64,000 nucleotides of DNA, taken from JBKBMT01 sp046295655 (lineage in GTDB: Bacteria; Pseudomonadota; Alphaproteobacteria; Rhodobacterales; Rhodobacteraceae). A model generated the notes under the pieces. That model saw only the letters and a program-made list of their open reading frames with translations, was not told the DNA's origin and searched no databases. The stretch lies in NCBI GenBank assembly GCA_046295655.1, contig JBKBMT010000004.1, positions 1 to 64,000 on the forward strand, given 5' to 3'. Below, in pieces: positions 15,846 through 24,466 of the stretch; the stretch's first letter is position 1; each line of letters opens with the position of its first letter. Both the position numbers and the translations under genes were made by a program.

Positions 15846-17273
15846 ATGATCCGGTTCGACAATTCCTACGCAAGGCTGCCCGAGCGCTTCTATGAACGGC
15901 GCGCGCCGGATCCCGTTTCTGCGCCCGCGCTGTTTGCACTGAACCGCCCGCTGGCGCGCGAGATGGGGCTGGATCCCGACTGGCTTGCCGGACCAGATGG
16001 ACTTGCCATGCTGGCCGGGAACCTTGTGCCCGATGGGGCCGAACCGCTGGCGCAGGCCTATGCCGGGCACCAGTTCGGCGGCTGGGTGCCGCAGCTGGGC
16101 GACGGCCGGGCGATCCTGTTGGGCGAGGTTCCTGGCCCGGACGGTCGGCGCTGGGACATGCATCTGAAAGGCTCCGGCCGGACCCGGTTTTCCCGGATGG
16201 GCGACGGACGCGCGGCGTTGGGGCCGGTGATCCGGGAATACCTTGTGTCCGAGGCGATGGCAGCGCTTGGCGTGCCGACCACCCGGGCGCTTTCGGCGGT
16301 GACGACCGGCGAGACGGTCTGGCGCGAGGCCCCGCAGCCCGGTGCGGTGCTGTGCCGGGTCGCGCCCAGTCACCTGCGGGTCGGAACCTTCCAGTATTTT
16401 GCCGCCCGCGGCGATCTCGAGGCTATCGGCATGCTCGTGGATCTGGCGATCGCGCGCCACCATCCAGAGGCGGAGGGGGCCTTGGGCCTTCTTCGTGCGG
16501 CAGTGGCGGCGCAGGCCCGGCTTGTGGCGCAATGGATGGGGCTCGGCTTCATCCACGGGGTGATGAACACCGACAACACCCATGTCGGCGGCATCACCAT
16601 CGACTACGGCCCCTGCGCCTTCATGGACGCCTACGACCCGGGCAAGGTGTTCTCGTCCATCGACCGGTTCGGCCGCTACGCCTACGGCAACCAGCCGCAG
16701 ATCGCGGCGTGGAACCTGGCGCAGTTCGCGACCTGCCTGCTGCCTCTGATCGACACGGACCGCGACCGCGCGATCGCCCTGGCAACCGAGGCCGTGCATG
16801 GCTTTGCCCCGGCCTTCCAGGCGGCCTGGCTGTCGGCGTTCAGGGGAAAGATCGGCCTTGTCGCGCAAGAGGAAGGGGATGCGGATCTGATCGGGGGTCT
16901 GTTGGCCGAGATGGCCGCGGCGGGCGCAGACTTTACCCGCACTTTCCGGGCGCTTGCGGAAGGGACGGCCGAGGCCGAATTCGCAGCGCCCGACGGGCTG
17001 CGTGCGTGGATCGCGGAATGGGTGGCGCGACTGGGCCGCGAGGGGCGGACCATGGCCGCGGCGCAGGAGACCATGCTTGCGGTCAATCCTGCAATCATTC
17101 CGCGGAACCATCGCATCGAGGCGGCGATCGCCGCGGCGGTTGCCGGCGACCGCGGGCCGTTCACCCGACTCCATGCAGCGCTGGCCGCCCCTTTCGTTGC
17201 CGACCCCGACGATCCGCTGCGGGATGGGCCGGCGCCGGAAGAGGAAGTGTTTCAGACCTTCTGCGGCACCTGA
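15846..17273 (+). CDS. selO: Protein adenylyltransferase SelO (YdiU)
   Basis: Pseudokinase-fold enzyme that transfers AMP from ATP to Ser, Thr or Tyr of target proteins and is linked to oxidative stress responses. At 475 residues it matches bacterial SelO. Diagnostic blocks are AQAYAGHQFGGWVPQLGDGRA near 62-82, the glycine-rich HLKGSGRTRFSRMGDGRAAL near 103-122, REYLVSEAMAALGVPTTRAL, and the metal-binding GVMNTDNTH and TIDYGPCAFMD near 238-261. GAGGGAACGGCG precedes the ATG. Its last 22 bases overlap the convergent transporter gene. Confidence 0.93.
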   Translation: MIRFDNSYARLPERFYERRAPDPVSAPALFALNRPLAREMGLDPDWLAGPDGLAMLAGNLVPDGAEPLAQAYAGHQFGGWVPQLGDGRAILLGEVPGPDGRRWDMHLKGSGRTRFSRMGDGRAALGPVIREYLVSEAMAALGVPTTRALSAVTTGETVWREAPQPGAVLCRVAPSHLRVGTFQYFAARGDLEAIGMLVDLAIARHHPEAEGALGLLRAAVAAQARLVAQWMGLGFIHGVMNTDNTHVGGITIDYGPCAFMDAYDPGKVFSSIDRFGRYAYGNQPQIAAWNLAQFATCLLPLIDTDRDRAIALATEAVHGFAPAFQAAWLSAFRGKIGLVAQEEGDADLIGGLLAEMAAAGADFTRTFRALAEGTAEAEFAAPDGLRAWIAEWVARLGREGRTMAAAQETMLAVNPAIIPRNHRIEAAIAAAVAGDRGPFTRLHAALAAPFVADPDDPLRDGPAPEEEVFQTFCGT

Positions 17274-18163
17274 GGCCGGTCGGGACGGTTGACCATGACC
17301 AGGCCGGCGGCAACCAGCGCGCCGGCCACCAGCAGGACCGGCCCGACCGGCTCGCCCAGCAGCGCCCATCCCAGCGCCAGGCCGAGGATCGGCGAGAGGA
17401 AGGCAAAGCTCGCGACACCCTGCGGCGGGTAGGTGGCAAGCAGCCAGAACCACGCGAGGAAGCCGACAGCGACGATCACCAGACCCTGGAACAGCAGGAG
17501 CGCCATCTCGAAACTGCCGGGCGAGCGCAGAAGCGGGCCGAAGGCAGGGGCTGCAAGGAACAACAGAGGCATCGATCCTGCAACCATCCACAGAAGCTGC
17601 ACCTCCGGCGACATGCCCCGCCCACCGGCCACCCGTGCCACAAGCGCAACCGCCGCCCAGCCCAGCGCGCCGCCAAGCGCCAGCAGGTCGCCGCCGAGTG
17701 TGGGGGCGCCGCCGGGCTGGCTGCCGCGGTCCCAGAAGGCAAGCGCCATACCCGCAAAGGCCAGCGCCAGACCGGCGGACTTCTGCGCCGTCAACCGCTC
17801 GCCGGGCAGGAACAGATGGGCGCCAAGCGCGAACCAGACCGGCATGGAATAGAGGATGACACTGGCCCGGGTGACGGTCGTCAGGTCGAGCGAGAGATAG
17901 ATGCAGACGAATTCGGCCGCGAAGATCGCCCCCATCAGGATACCGAGGCCGAGGCTGCGCGGCGGTGATGCGAAGGGAATCCGCCGCCAGGCCATCCAGC
18001 CGGCGACCGCCAGAACCGCGATCGCCGACCGCACGGCTGCTGCGAAGACCGGATTGAAGCCTGCGTTCACGAGCTTGATCGTCACCTGGTTCAACCCGAA
18101 CAGCAGCGACAGCGCGATCAGCGCCGCAAGGCCGATGCCGTCGATCCTGTCCCTGCGCGGCAC
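17252..18163 (-). CDS. EamA-family drug/metabolite transporter
   Basis: A 303-residue inner-membrane protein with ten hydrophobic helices and two EamA repeats. Start taken as the GTG at 18163, which is preceded by GGGAGGAGCG; the frame is open further upstream but there the protein would lose its usual length. The C-terminal repeat carries the typical FLSPILGLALGWALLGEP block. Substrate cannot be inferred. Tail-to-tail overlap of 22 bases with selO, and head-to-head with the CoxG-like gene (135-base gap). Confidence 0.85.
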   Translation of the reverse strand: MPRRDRIDGIGLAALIALSLLFGLNQVTIKLVNAGFNPVFAAAVRSAIAVLAVAGWMAWRRIPFASPPRSLGLGILMGAIFAAEFVCIYLSLDLTTVTRASVILYSMPVWFALGAHLFLPGERLTAQKSAGLALAFAGMALAFWDRGSQPGGAPTLGGDLLALGGALGWAAVALVARVAGGRGMSPEVQLLWMVAGSMPLLFLAAPAFGPLLRSPGSFEMALLLFQGLVIVAVGFLAWFWLLATYPPQGVASFAFLSPILGLALGWALLGEPVGPVLLVAGALVAAGLVMVNRPDRPQVPQKV

Positions 18164-18298
18164 CCGCTCCTCCCGATCCGCCGGCAGGGTTCGCGCCGAC
18201 GCGGTGAATGTCAACCACCGCAAGCACCGACCAAAGTTTTCTTTCGCCCACCGCGCATGGGCCCTATGATCGGCGCCCGAGGTCGAGGAGGAATGCCG

Positions 18299-18817
18299 AT
18301 GAAGATGGCCGACAGCAAGGAAATCGCCGCGCCGCCCGAGGTTGTATGGGCGGCACTTTTCGATGCCGAGGTGCTGAAGGCCTGCGTTCCCGGATGCGAA
18401 AGCCTTACAGGCACCCCTGAGGAAGGTTTCGAGGCCGCAGTGGTCCAGAAGGTCGGCCCGGTCAAGGCGCGCTTCACCGGAACGGTCACGCTGTCCGATA
18501 TCGTCGAGGGGCAAAGCTGTACCATTTCGGGCGAAGGAAAGGGCGGTGCGGCCGGGTTCGCCAAGGGTGCCGCACGGGTGCGGCTGGAACCGGCGGGCGA
18601 GGCGACGCGCCTGCACTACGAGGTCGAGGCGAACGTCGGCGGCAAGCTTGCCCAGCTCGGCAGCCGGATCATCGACGGTTTCGCCCGGTCGATGGCCGAC
18701 AAGTTCTTCGAGAAGTTCCGCGAGACCGTGGAGGGCCCGGCCGAGCCCGAACCCGGGCCCGAAACCGGTGAAGAGGCGCCGAAGAAGGGCTGGCTGAAGC
18801 GCCTGGTCTCGCGCTAG
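18299..18817 (+). CDS. CoxG-like SRPBCC protein
   Basis: A 172-residue START/Bet v1-like protein of the carbon monoxide dehydrogenase subunit G family. The sequence IAAPPEVVWAALFDAEVL (about residues 9-26) and CVPGCESL are family hallmarks, as is VGPVKARFTGTV near 53-64. The C-terminus adds an acidic Pro/Glu stretch and a basic end. CoxG helps recruit or mature CO dehydrogenase in Oligotropha, but no coxSML genes are here, so a general ligand-binding role is equally possible. ATG at 18299 chosen because AGGAGG ends 7 bases before it. Confidence 0.85.
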   Translation: MKMADSKEIAAPPEVVWAALFDAEVLKACVPGCESLTGTPEEGFEAAVVQKVGPVKARFTGTVTLSDIVEGQSCTISGEGKGGAAGFAKGAARVRLEPAGEATRLHYEVEANVGGKLAQLGSRIIDGFARSMADKFFEKFRETVEGPAEPEPGPETGEEAPKKGWLKRLVSR

Positions 18818-18893
18818 GCGGTCATCGCGACGTCATCCGTTTGCCGTCTGGTGTCCGGCGCGGCAGTCTTGCCGTCCGGTGCAGGAGAGAGCC

Positions 18894-20666
18894 ATGCGCA
18901 TCCTTGTCTTCAATGCAGGTTCGTCGAGCCTCAAGTTCGGACTGTTCCAGATCGACGGCGCGCACGAGGCGCACCGGGTCAAGGGCACCTTCGACCGTTT
19001 TCGCGAGGGTGGCTGCGACCTGAAGCTGAGCGTCGACGGCGTGGAGAGTCGCGAACGAATGCCGCTGCCGGATCTCGCAGCCGCGATCGGCGCCGTGCCG
19101 GGGCTGATTGCACGGCATGCGCCGGGTGCGCTTGACGTGGTCGGTCACCGGATCGCCCACGGCGGCGACCGGTTCGCGGGGCCGGTCGGACTAGACCCGG
19201 AGACGCTGGCGGCGATCGAGGCGCTGACCCCGCTGGCGCCGCTACACAATCCCGCGAACCTCGAGGCGGTCCGGCTGGCGCGCGAGGTCTGGCCGGAGCT
19301 GCGGCAGGTGGGGGTGTTCGACACCGCGTTCCATCTGGGAGCGCCGCCATTCGCCACCACCTACGCGGTGCCCGAGGCGTGGCGCAAGGCCGGCCTGCGG
19401 CGCTACGGCTTTCATGGCACCAGCCACAAGTACGTCGCCCTGCGCGCGGCCGAGGCGATCGGACAGCCGGTTGACCGTCTGCAGATCGTCAGCTGCCATC
19501 TCGGCAACGGTGCCTCGGTCTGCGCCATCAACCGGGGGCGCAGCATGGACAGCTCCATGGGGCTGACCCCGCTCGAGGGGCTGGTGATGGGCACCCGGTC
19601 GGGGGATGTGGATCCGGGTGCCTTCGGCTATCTTTCGCGCGAGCTCGGCCTGTCGATCGAACGGATCGAGGACGCGCTTTACAACGACAGCGGGCTGAAG
19701 GCGCTGGCCGGCACGTCCGACATGCGCGACGTCGAGGAACGGGCGGCCGGCGGCGACCCCGCAGCGCAGCTGGCGATCGAGATCTATGCCTATCGGGCGC
19801 GGAAATACATCGGCGCCTATGCCGCCGCCATGGGCGGGATCGACGCCCTCGTCTTTACAGGCGGGATCGGCGAGAATTCGGCCTCGATGCGGCGCCGGAT
19901 CTGTGACGGGCTGGAATTCATGGGCGTCACCCTGGATCACGACCGAAACCAGCGGGTCGATCTCGCCGACCATGCCGCGCCGGAGTTGCAGGTCTGGGGG
20001 GGGCGGGTCAGGGTGATCGTCACCGAGACCGCCGAGCAGTTGCAGATCGCGCGCGAGGTGGCGTTGTTCCTCAATGACGGGCGCGTGCCGCGGCTGTCGG
20101 TGCCGGTGGCCGTATCGGCGCGGCATGTGCATCTGTCGCAGGCCCATGTCGAGGCATTGTTCGGTGCTGGCGCGACGCTCGAGCCCGAGTTCGAGTTGCG
20201 CCAGCCCGGCAATTTCGCCGCCCGCCAGCGGGTTGCGATCGAGGGGCCGCGCGGCCGGATCGAGAATGTGAGGGTGCTGGGCCCGGTCCGCAGCCGGACC
20301 CAGATCGAGGTGTCGCGCACCGACACCTTTGCCCTGGGGGTTGACGCACCGGTGCGTCTGTCTGGCGATCTGGACGGCACACCGCGCGTGCGGCTTTCCG
20401 GCGCGGCCGGCACGATCGAGACCGATGGTCTTATCGTCGCGGCGCGCCACATCCACATGCACCCGGACGATGCCGCCCGCTGGGGCCTGTCGGACGGGCA
20501 GGAGGTCGAAGTGCGGGTTGCCGCGGGGCGCGGGATCGTGTTTCCCGGCACCATCGTTCGCATCCAGCCCGGCGCCTTCACCGAAATGCACATCGACACT
20601 GACGAGGCCAACGCCGCGGGAATTGCGGGCGCGGTGGAAGGCGCGCTGTTCCCGGCCGCCGGCTAG
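18894..20666 (+). CDS. Acetate kinase fused to PduL-type phosphotransacylase
   Basis: A 590-residue bifunctional protein. Residues 1 to about 395 are a complete acetate/propionate kinase: FNAGSSS at 6-12, HRIAHGG at 85-91, FDTAFH at 142-147, YGFHGTSH at 171-178, HLGNGAS at 202-208, MGTRSGDVDPG at 232-242 and FTGGIGENS at 321-329. Residues about 403-590 are a PduL (PTAC) domain with both zinc-ligand pairs, ARHVHLS (His411, His413) and ARHIHMH (His519, His521), plus MHIDTDEAN (His566). Together they would interconvert acyl-CoA, acyl-phosphate and acid with ATP formation. ATG at 18894 follows AGGAG. It lies 76 bases after the CoxG-like gene. Confidence 0.93.
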   Translation: MRILVFNAGSSSLKFGLFQIDGAHEAHRVKGTFDRFREGGCDLKLSVDGVESRERMPLPDLAAAIGAVPGLIARHAPGALDVVGHRIAHGGDRFAGPVGLDPETLAAIEALTPLAPLHNPANLEAVRLAREVWPELRQVGVFDTAFHLGAPPFATTYAVPEAWRKAGLRRYGFHGTSHKYVALRAAEAIGQPVDRLQIVSCHLGNGASVCAINRGRSMDSSMGLTPLEGLVMGTRSGDVDPGAFGYLSRELGLSIERIEDALYNDSGLKALAGTSDMRDVEERAAGGDPAAQLAIEIYAYRARKYIGAYAAAMGGIDALVFTGGIGENSASMRRRICDGLEFMGVTLDHDRNQRVDLADHAAPELQVWGGRVRVIVTETAEQLQIAREVALFLNDGRVPRLSVPVAVSARHVHLSQAHVEALFGAGATLEPEFELRQPGNFAARQRVAIEGPRGRIENVRVLGPVRSRTQIEVSRTDTFALGVDAPVRLSGDLDGTPRVRLSGAAGTIETDGLIVAARHIHMHPDDAARWGLSDGQEVEVRVAAGRGIVFPGTIVRIQPGAFTEMHIDTDEANAAGIAGAVEGALFPAAG

Positions 20667-20699
20667 GCCGCCGCGCGGCCCGACATACCCCGCACAGCC

Positions 20700-21716
20700 T
20701 CAGGTCAGGAAATGGCCGTCCGTGGCGTCGCGCAGCGTCTCGCGCGGGGTGCGGCCGAACCGGCGGCGGTAGCTTTCGGCGAAGCGGCCGAAATGCGCGA
20801 AGCCCCAGCGGATGGCGATTTCGGTGACGGTTGCGCCCGGACGGCCCGACTGCAGATCGGCATGGGCGCGCTCGAGCCGACGCTCGCGCAGGAAGGCCAT
20901 GGGCGTGGTGCCGCGGAACCGTCGGAAGGCCAGTTGCAGGGACCGGGCACTGACCCCGACGGCCGCGGCCACATCCTCGATCGCGAGCGGCTGGTCGATG
21001 CGGGCCAGCATGTAGTCCTCGGCCTGCCGGACGATCCGCGGCGCCGGACCGGGACCGCCCGGACTGTGGCGGAACGCGTCCGCATGGCTGTGGCGATGCG
21101 CCTCCAGCAGCCCGGTCATCAAGGCCGCCTCGATCTGGCGGCCAAGCAGGCTGCCCCTGCCCAGAACCGGCCGACCGGCATCGGTCTCGGCCACCAGATG
21201 ATCCACGAGCGCCCGCAGCGCCGCGCCCTCGGGTGTTGTCAGGTCGAGGCTGCCGGTGAAGGTCACGGGACTGTCCGACCGCCGGCCCAGGTGCTGCGCC
21301 AGATGGTCGTTGAGCGACTGACGGTCGATCTGGACCAGCACCTGCCGGCATCCTTCATCCCAGATCATCGTGGTCGGCAGATGGGGGTTCAGCACGGCCG
21401 CCCGCCGCCGGTCCGACACATAGGCGTCGGCGCCGTTGCGTATGGCGGCCGCACCGGCGACGGGGATCTGCAAGAGATAGAAGTCGCGCAGGCACCCCGG
21501 CGCGATCAGCGTCTTGGCGCCATATTCGATGTAGTTCAGCGACAGCCGTTCCCCGGGGGCGTGATGGTGGCAGGCATCGAATTCGCCGCGGCCTATCCGG
21601 TCCAGGCGGTGCGGACAGAAGACCGCCGCGACGCGCTCGCGCGCCTCGTCGAGGTCGGTGGTATGGAACAGCGCATGGCCGGCGAGTGGTGCCGCCGCGC
21701 CCGTCGCCTCGGTCAT
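20700..21716 (-). CDS. AraC-family regulator of the adjacent oxygenase operon
   Basis: A 338-residue regulator. The N-terminal two thirds form an AraC_binding_2-type ligand domain (CHHHAPGERLSLNYIEYG region near 49-66, FYLLQIPVAG near 79-88). The C-terminal pair of helix-turn-helices covers about residues 230-330, with SARSLQLAFRRFRGTTPMAF and IAIRWGFAHFGRFAESYRRR as the two recognition units. It is transcribed away from the SDR/monooxygenase/flavin reductase operon and shares with it a 173-base intergenic region holding a tandem direct repeat. IifR and IndR, the regulators of indole-oxidation operons, are of this family. Confidence 0.9.
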   Translation of the reverse strand: MTEATGAAAPLAGHALFHTTDLDEARERVAAVFCPHRLDRIGRGEFDACHHHAPGERLSLNYIEYGAKTLIAPGCLRDFYLLQIPVAGAAAIRNGADAYVSDRRRAAVLNPHLPTTMIWDEGCRQVLVQIDRQSLNDHLAQHLGRRSDSPVTFTGSLDLTTPEGAALRALVDHLVAETDAGRPVLGRGSLLGRQIEAALMTGLLEAHRHSHADAFRHSPGGPGPAPRIVRQAEDYMLARIDQPLAIEDVAAAVGVSARSLQLAFRRFRGTTPMAFLRERRLERAHADLQSGRPGATVTEIAIRWGFAHFGRFAESYRRRFGRTPRETLRDATDGHFLT

Positions 21717-21807
21717 CCCCCCATCTCCAGCGGATCGTCGGGAACCTTACCACGGGTTTCCATGCGAATGCACATATTTTGCGCCCCGAACGGAAAATTT
21801 CGTTTTT

Positions 21808-21837
21808 CGGATAGTCGCGCTGGTCGGCGGATAGTCG
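21808..21837 (+). promoter_or_regulatory. AraC-type tandem operator
   Basis: The ten bases CGGATAGTCG occur at 21808-21817 and again at 21828-21837, so the copies start 20 bases apart, two helical turns, on the same face of the DNA. That is the arrangement of AraC-family half sites. The second copy ends 52 bases before the SDR start codon, where it would abut or overlap the -35 region of the operon promoter. No clear -10 box can be named. Recognition by the AraC protein encoded at 20700-21716 is inferred from position. Confidence 0.65.
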
Positions 21838-21889
21838 GCATGCGGCAGGCTGGCATTCTGCGCCCCGTCACGGGGCAGGGAGGGCCGCG

Positions 21890-22666
21890 ATGCGTGGACT
21901 TGACGGAAAGGTTGCGATCGTTCCCGGCGGGGCGACGAAGATCGGGCAGGCGGTGGTGGTGGCGTTCCGGGCCGCCGGTGTGCGGGTCATGGTGGCCGAT
22001 ATCAACTCCGAGGCCGGCCGCGCGATGGAGGCCGAGGGCGTGGCCTTCACCCGATGTGACCTGCGCAGCGATCAGGATATCAAGGCACTGGTCAAGGCCA
22101 CGAAGGACAGGTTCGGCCGGATCGACTTTCTGGTGAACGTCGCCTGTTCCTATCTCGACAACGGGGCGGCATCGACCCGTGCCGAATGGCTGGAAAGCCT
22201 CGACGTCAATCTGGTCGGATCGGTCATGCTGATGCAGGCCGCACGGTCGGAACTGGCGCGCAACCGGGGCGCCATCGTCAACTTCGGTTCGATCTCCAGC
22301 CGCGTGGCCCAGACCGGACGCTGGCTCTATCCGGTTTCGAAGGCGGCGATCCTGCAGCTGACCCGGAACCAGGCGATGGATCTGGCTCCCGATGGCATCC
22401 GGGTGAACGCGGTGAGCCCGGGCTGGACCTGGTCGAACATCATGGACCAGCTGACGGGCGGCGACCGGGCCAAGACCGACGCGGTGGCGGCACCCTTCCA
22501 TCTTCTGGGCCGCACCGGCGACCCGGAGGAGGTCGCGGCGGCGGTGCTGTTCCTGTGCTCGGACGAGGCGAGCTTCATCACCGGCACCGATATCCGGGTC
22601 GATGGCGGCTATACGGCCATGGGGCCGGAACGGGCCGAGCCGGCGATCCCGAAACTCATGGAATGA
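21890..22666 (+). CDS. SDR-family oxidoreductase (IifB-like candidate)
   Basis: A 258-residue classical short-chain dehydrogenase. The cofactor loop reads VPGGATKIG at residues 11-19, where most SDRs have TGxxxGIG, so the first glycine-rich motif is slightly altered. The catalytic triad region is intact: Ser in NFGSISSRV, Tyr and Lys in YPVSK, and the end RVDGGYTAMG. GGGAGG lies upstream of the ATG. The monooxygenase follows after 14 bases. In indole-degrading operons a similar SDR oxidises the dihydrodiol formed by the oxygenase; here that role is inferred from neighbours. Confidence 0.87.
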   Translation: MRGLDGKVAIVPGGATKIGQAVVVAFRAAGVRVMVADINSEAGRAMEAEGVAFTRCDLRSDQDIKALVKATKDRFGRIDFLVNVACSYLDNGAASTRAEWLESLDVNLVGSVMLMQAARSELARNRGAIVNFGSISSRVAQTGRWLYPVSKAAILQLTRNQAMDLAPDGIRVNAVSPGWTWSNIMDQLTGGDRAKTDAVAAPFHLLGRTGDPEEVAAAVLFLCSDEASFITGTDIRVDGGYTAMGPERAEPAIPKLME

Positions 22667-22680
22667 CGGGAGGAAACGAC

Positions 22681-23913
22681 ATGAGAAAGATCACTGTAGT
22701 GGGCGGCGGCCAGTCCGGTTTCCAGCTGGCGCTGGGCCTTCTGAAGAACGGCTATCAGGTGCGGGTGGTCCAGAACCGCACCGCCGAGGACATCGAAACC
22801 GGCAAGGTCCTGTCCAGCCAGTGCATGTTCGGCGATGCAATCGAGGCCGAGCGGGAACTGGGAATCGACTTCTGGACAGAATACTGTCCGCCGGTCGAGG
22901 GCATCAGCTTTGCCGTGCCTCACCCCGAGAAGCCCGGCGAAAAGGTGATCGACTGGACGGGCCGGCTGGAACGCAATGCCTATTCCGTGGATCAGAGGGT
23001 CAAGATCCCGGGCTGGATGAAGGAATTCGAGCGTCTCGGCGGTCGGCTGGTGCTGAAGGAAGCCGGTATTCCCGACATGGAGCTGTACGCCCGCGAGGAC
23101 GATCTGGTGATCGTCGCCTCGGGCAAGGGAGATGTCGGGCGGATGTTCGAGCGGGATGCGGAGAAATCGCCCTACGACAAACCGCAGCGCGCGCTGGCGC
23201 TGACATATGTGCACGGAATGCTGCCCCGGCCCGATCACTCGGCGGTGAACTTCAACCTTGTCCCGGGCATCGGCGAGTATTTCGTCTTTCCGGCCCTGAC
23301 CACCACCGGCCCCTGCGACATCATGGTGTTCGAAGGCATTCCGGGGGGACCGATGGATTGCTGGAACGAGGTGCGCAGCCCCGAACAGCATCTGGAAACG
23401 TCGCTGAAGATCCTGAACACCTACATGCCCTGGGAGGCCGAGCGCTGCCGCAACGTGCGGCTGACCGACGACAACGGCATCCTTGCCGGGCGGTTCCCGC
23501 CGACCGTGCGCAAGCCGGTGGCGACCCTGCCCTCCGGGGCAAAGGTTCTGGGGCTGGGCGATGCGGTCTGTCTGAACGATCCGATCACCGGGCAGGGATC
23601 GAACAACGCGGCCAAGGCGGCCCGCATCTATCTGCGCCGGATCCTTGCCCATGGCGACCGGCCGTTCGATGCCGCATGGATGCAGCAGACCTTCGATGCC
23701 TACTGGGACTATGCCCAGTGGGTCGTCGGCTGGACCAATGCCATGCTGGCACCGCCGCCGCCGCACGTGCTTCAGATCATGGGCACCGCCTGCGGCGAGC
23801 CGCGGCTGGCGCGGCGAATCGCCAACGGTTTCGACGATCCGCGCGACTTCTTCCCGTGGTTCGCCGATCCCGACGCCGCTTCGGCCTACCTCGCCGAACT
23901 GAAGGCAGCGTGA
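22681..23913 (+). CDS. Two-component FAD monooxygenase, styrene/indole oxygenase family (StyA/IifC-like)
   Basis: A 410-residue oxygenase component close in length to StyA. It starts with the FAD-binding VVGGGQSGFQLALGLLKNG at residues 6-24 and has the family block NRTAEDIETGKVLSSQCMFG near 36-55 and, late in the protein, GDAVCLNDPITGQGSNNA near 299-316. Such enzymes use FADH2 supplied by a separate reductase and epoxidise styrene or the 2,3-bond of indole. The next gene, 4 bases on, is that reductase. With the AraC regulator and SDR the set matches iif/ind indole-oxidation operons, though the IifA-like protein is absent. GGGAGGAAACGAC precedes the ATG. Confidence 0.88.
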   Translation: MRKITVVGGGQSGFQLALGLLKNGYQVRVVQNRTAEDIETGKVLSSQCMFGDAIEAERELGIDFWTEYCPPVEGISFAVPHPEKPGEKVIDWTGRLERNAYSVDQRVKIPGWMKEFERLGGRLVLKEAGIPDMELYAREDDLVIVASGKGDVGRMFERDAEKSPYDKPQRALALTYVHGMLPRPDHSAVNFNLVPGIGEYFVFPALTTTGPCDIMVFEGIPGGPMDCWNEVRSPEQHLETSLKILNTYMPWEAERCRNVRLTDDNGILAGRFPPTVRKPVATLPSGAKVLGLGDAVCLNDPITGQGSNNAAKAARIYLRRILAHGDRPFDAAWMQQTFDAYWDYAQWVVGWTNAMLAPPPPHVLQIMGTACGEPRLARRIANGFDDPRDFFPWFADPDAASAYLAELKAA

Positions 23914-23917
23914 GGCA

Positions 23918-24412
23918 ATGGGTGTGGCAGTCGATGCGGCAGAATTCCGTGCGGCGATGGCCCGGTTTCCCGGGGCAGTGACGATCGTCACCACCCGGGT
24001 GCCGGCAGAGCGACGCGGGATCACCGCCACGGCGGTCTGTTCGGTCAGTGCCGACCCGCCAAGCCTGCTGGTCTGCGTCAACCGCCAGACCGGCACCTGT
24101 CACGGCATCGCCGAGACCGGGCGTTTCAACGTCAACCTGCTGCCCGACCCATCGCATGATCTGGCGATGCGGTTCGCCGGTGCCGGCGGGGCGACGGGCG
24201 AAGACAAGTTCGCCATGGGACGCTGGATCGAGGACGGGCGCGGCCTTCCGGTCCTGGCGGATGCCCGGGTGGCCTTCTGCTGCGAGGTGACCGAGGCGGT
24301 GCTGGCCGGAACGCATCAGGTCTTCATCGGTCGTATCGTCGACATCTTCCACGGAGAAGGGGAAGCGCTGGTGTGGGAGCAGGCGCGCTTCCACCGGCTT
24401 TCGCCGCTCTGA
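23918..24412 (+). CDS. Flavin reductase (StyB/HpaC-like) partner of the monooxygenase
   Basis: A 164-residue flavin:NAD(P)H reductase of the FMN-binding split-barrel fold. Recognisable are FPGAVTIVTTR near 18-28, GITATAVCSVSADPPSLLVC near 34-53 and FNVNLL near 70-75, with a C-terminal VFIGRIVDI segment. It begins 4 bases after the oxygenase stop and should deliver reduced FAD to it by diffusion. Last gene of the operon; two GC palindromes follow before the convergent maeB. Confidence 0.92.
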   Translation: MGVAVDAAEFRAAMARFPGAVTIVTTRVPAERRGITATAVCSVSADPPSLLVCVNRQTGTCHGIAETGRFNVNLLPDPSHDLAMRFAGAGGATGEDKFAMGRWIEDGRGLPVLADARVAFCCEVTEAVLAGTHQVFIGRIVDIFHGEGEALVWEQARFHRLSPL

Positions 24413-24466
24413 TCCGCATCGGGCCGAAGCAGGCGCGGCTTCCGGCGTTCCGGCACGGCGGATCGC

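Noticed and set aside
15819..18251. A long minus-strand frame across selO
   Set aside because: It is the antisense of a well-supported SelO gene, and the true minus-strand gene there (the transporter) lies in another frame.
22681..23913. Naming the oxygenase styrene monooxygenase
   Set aside because: No styrene-oxide isomerase or phenylacetaldehyde dehydrogenase accompanies it, while the AraC regulator and SDR fit indole-oxidation operons better; the substrate is left open.
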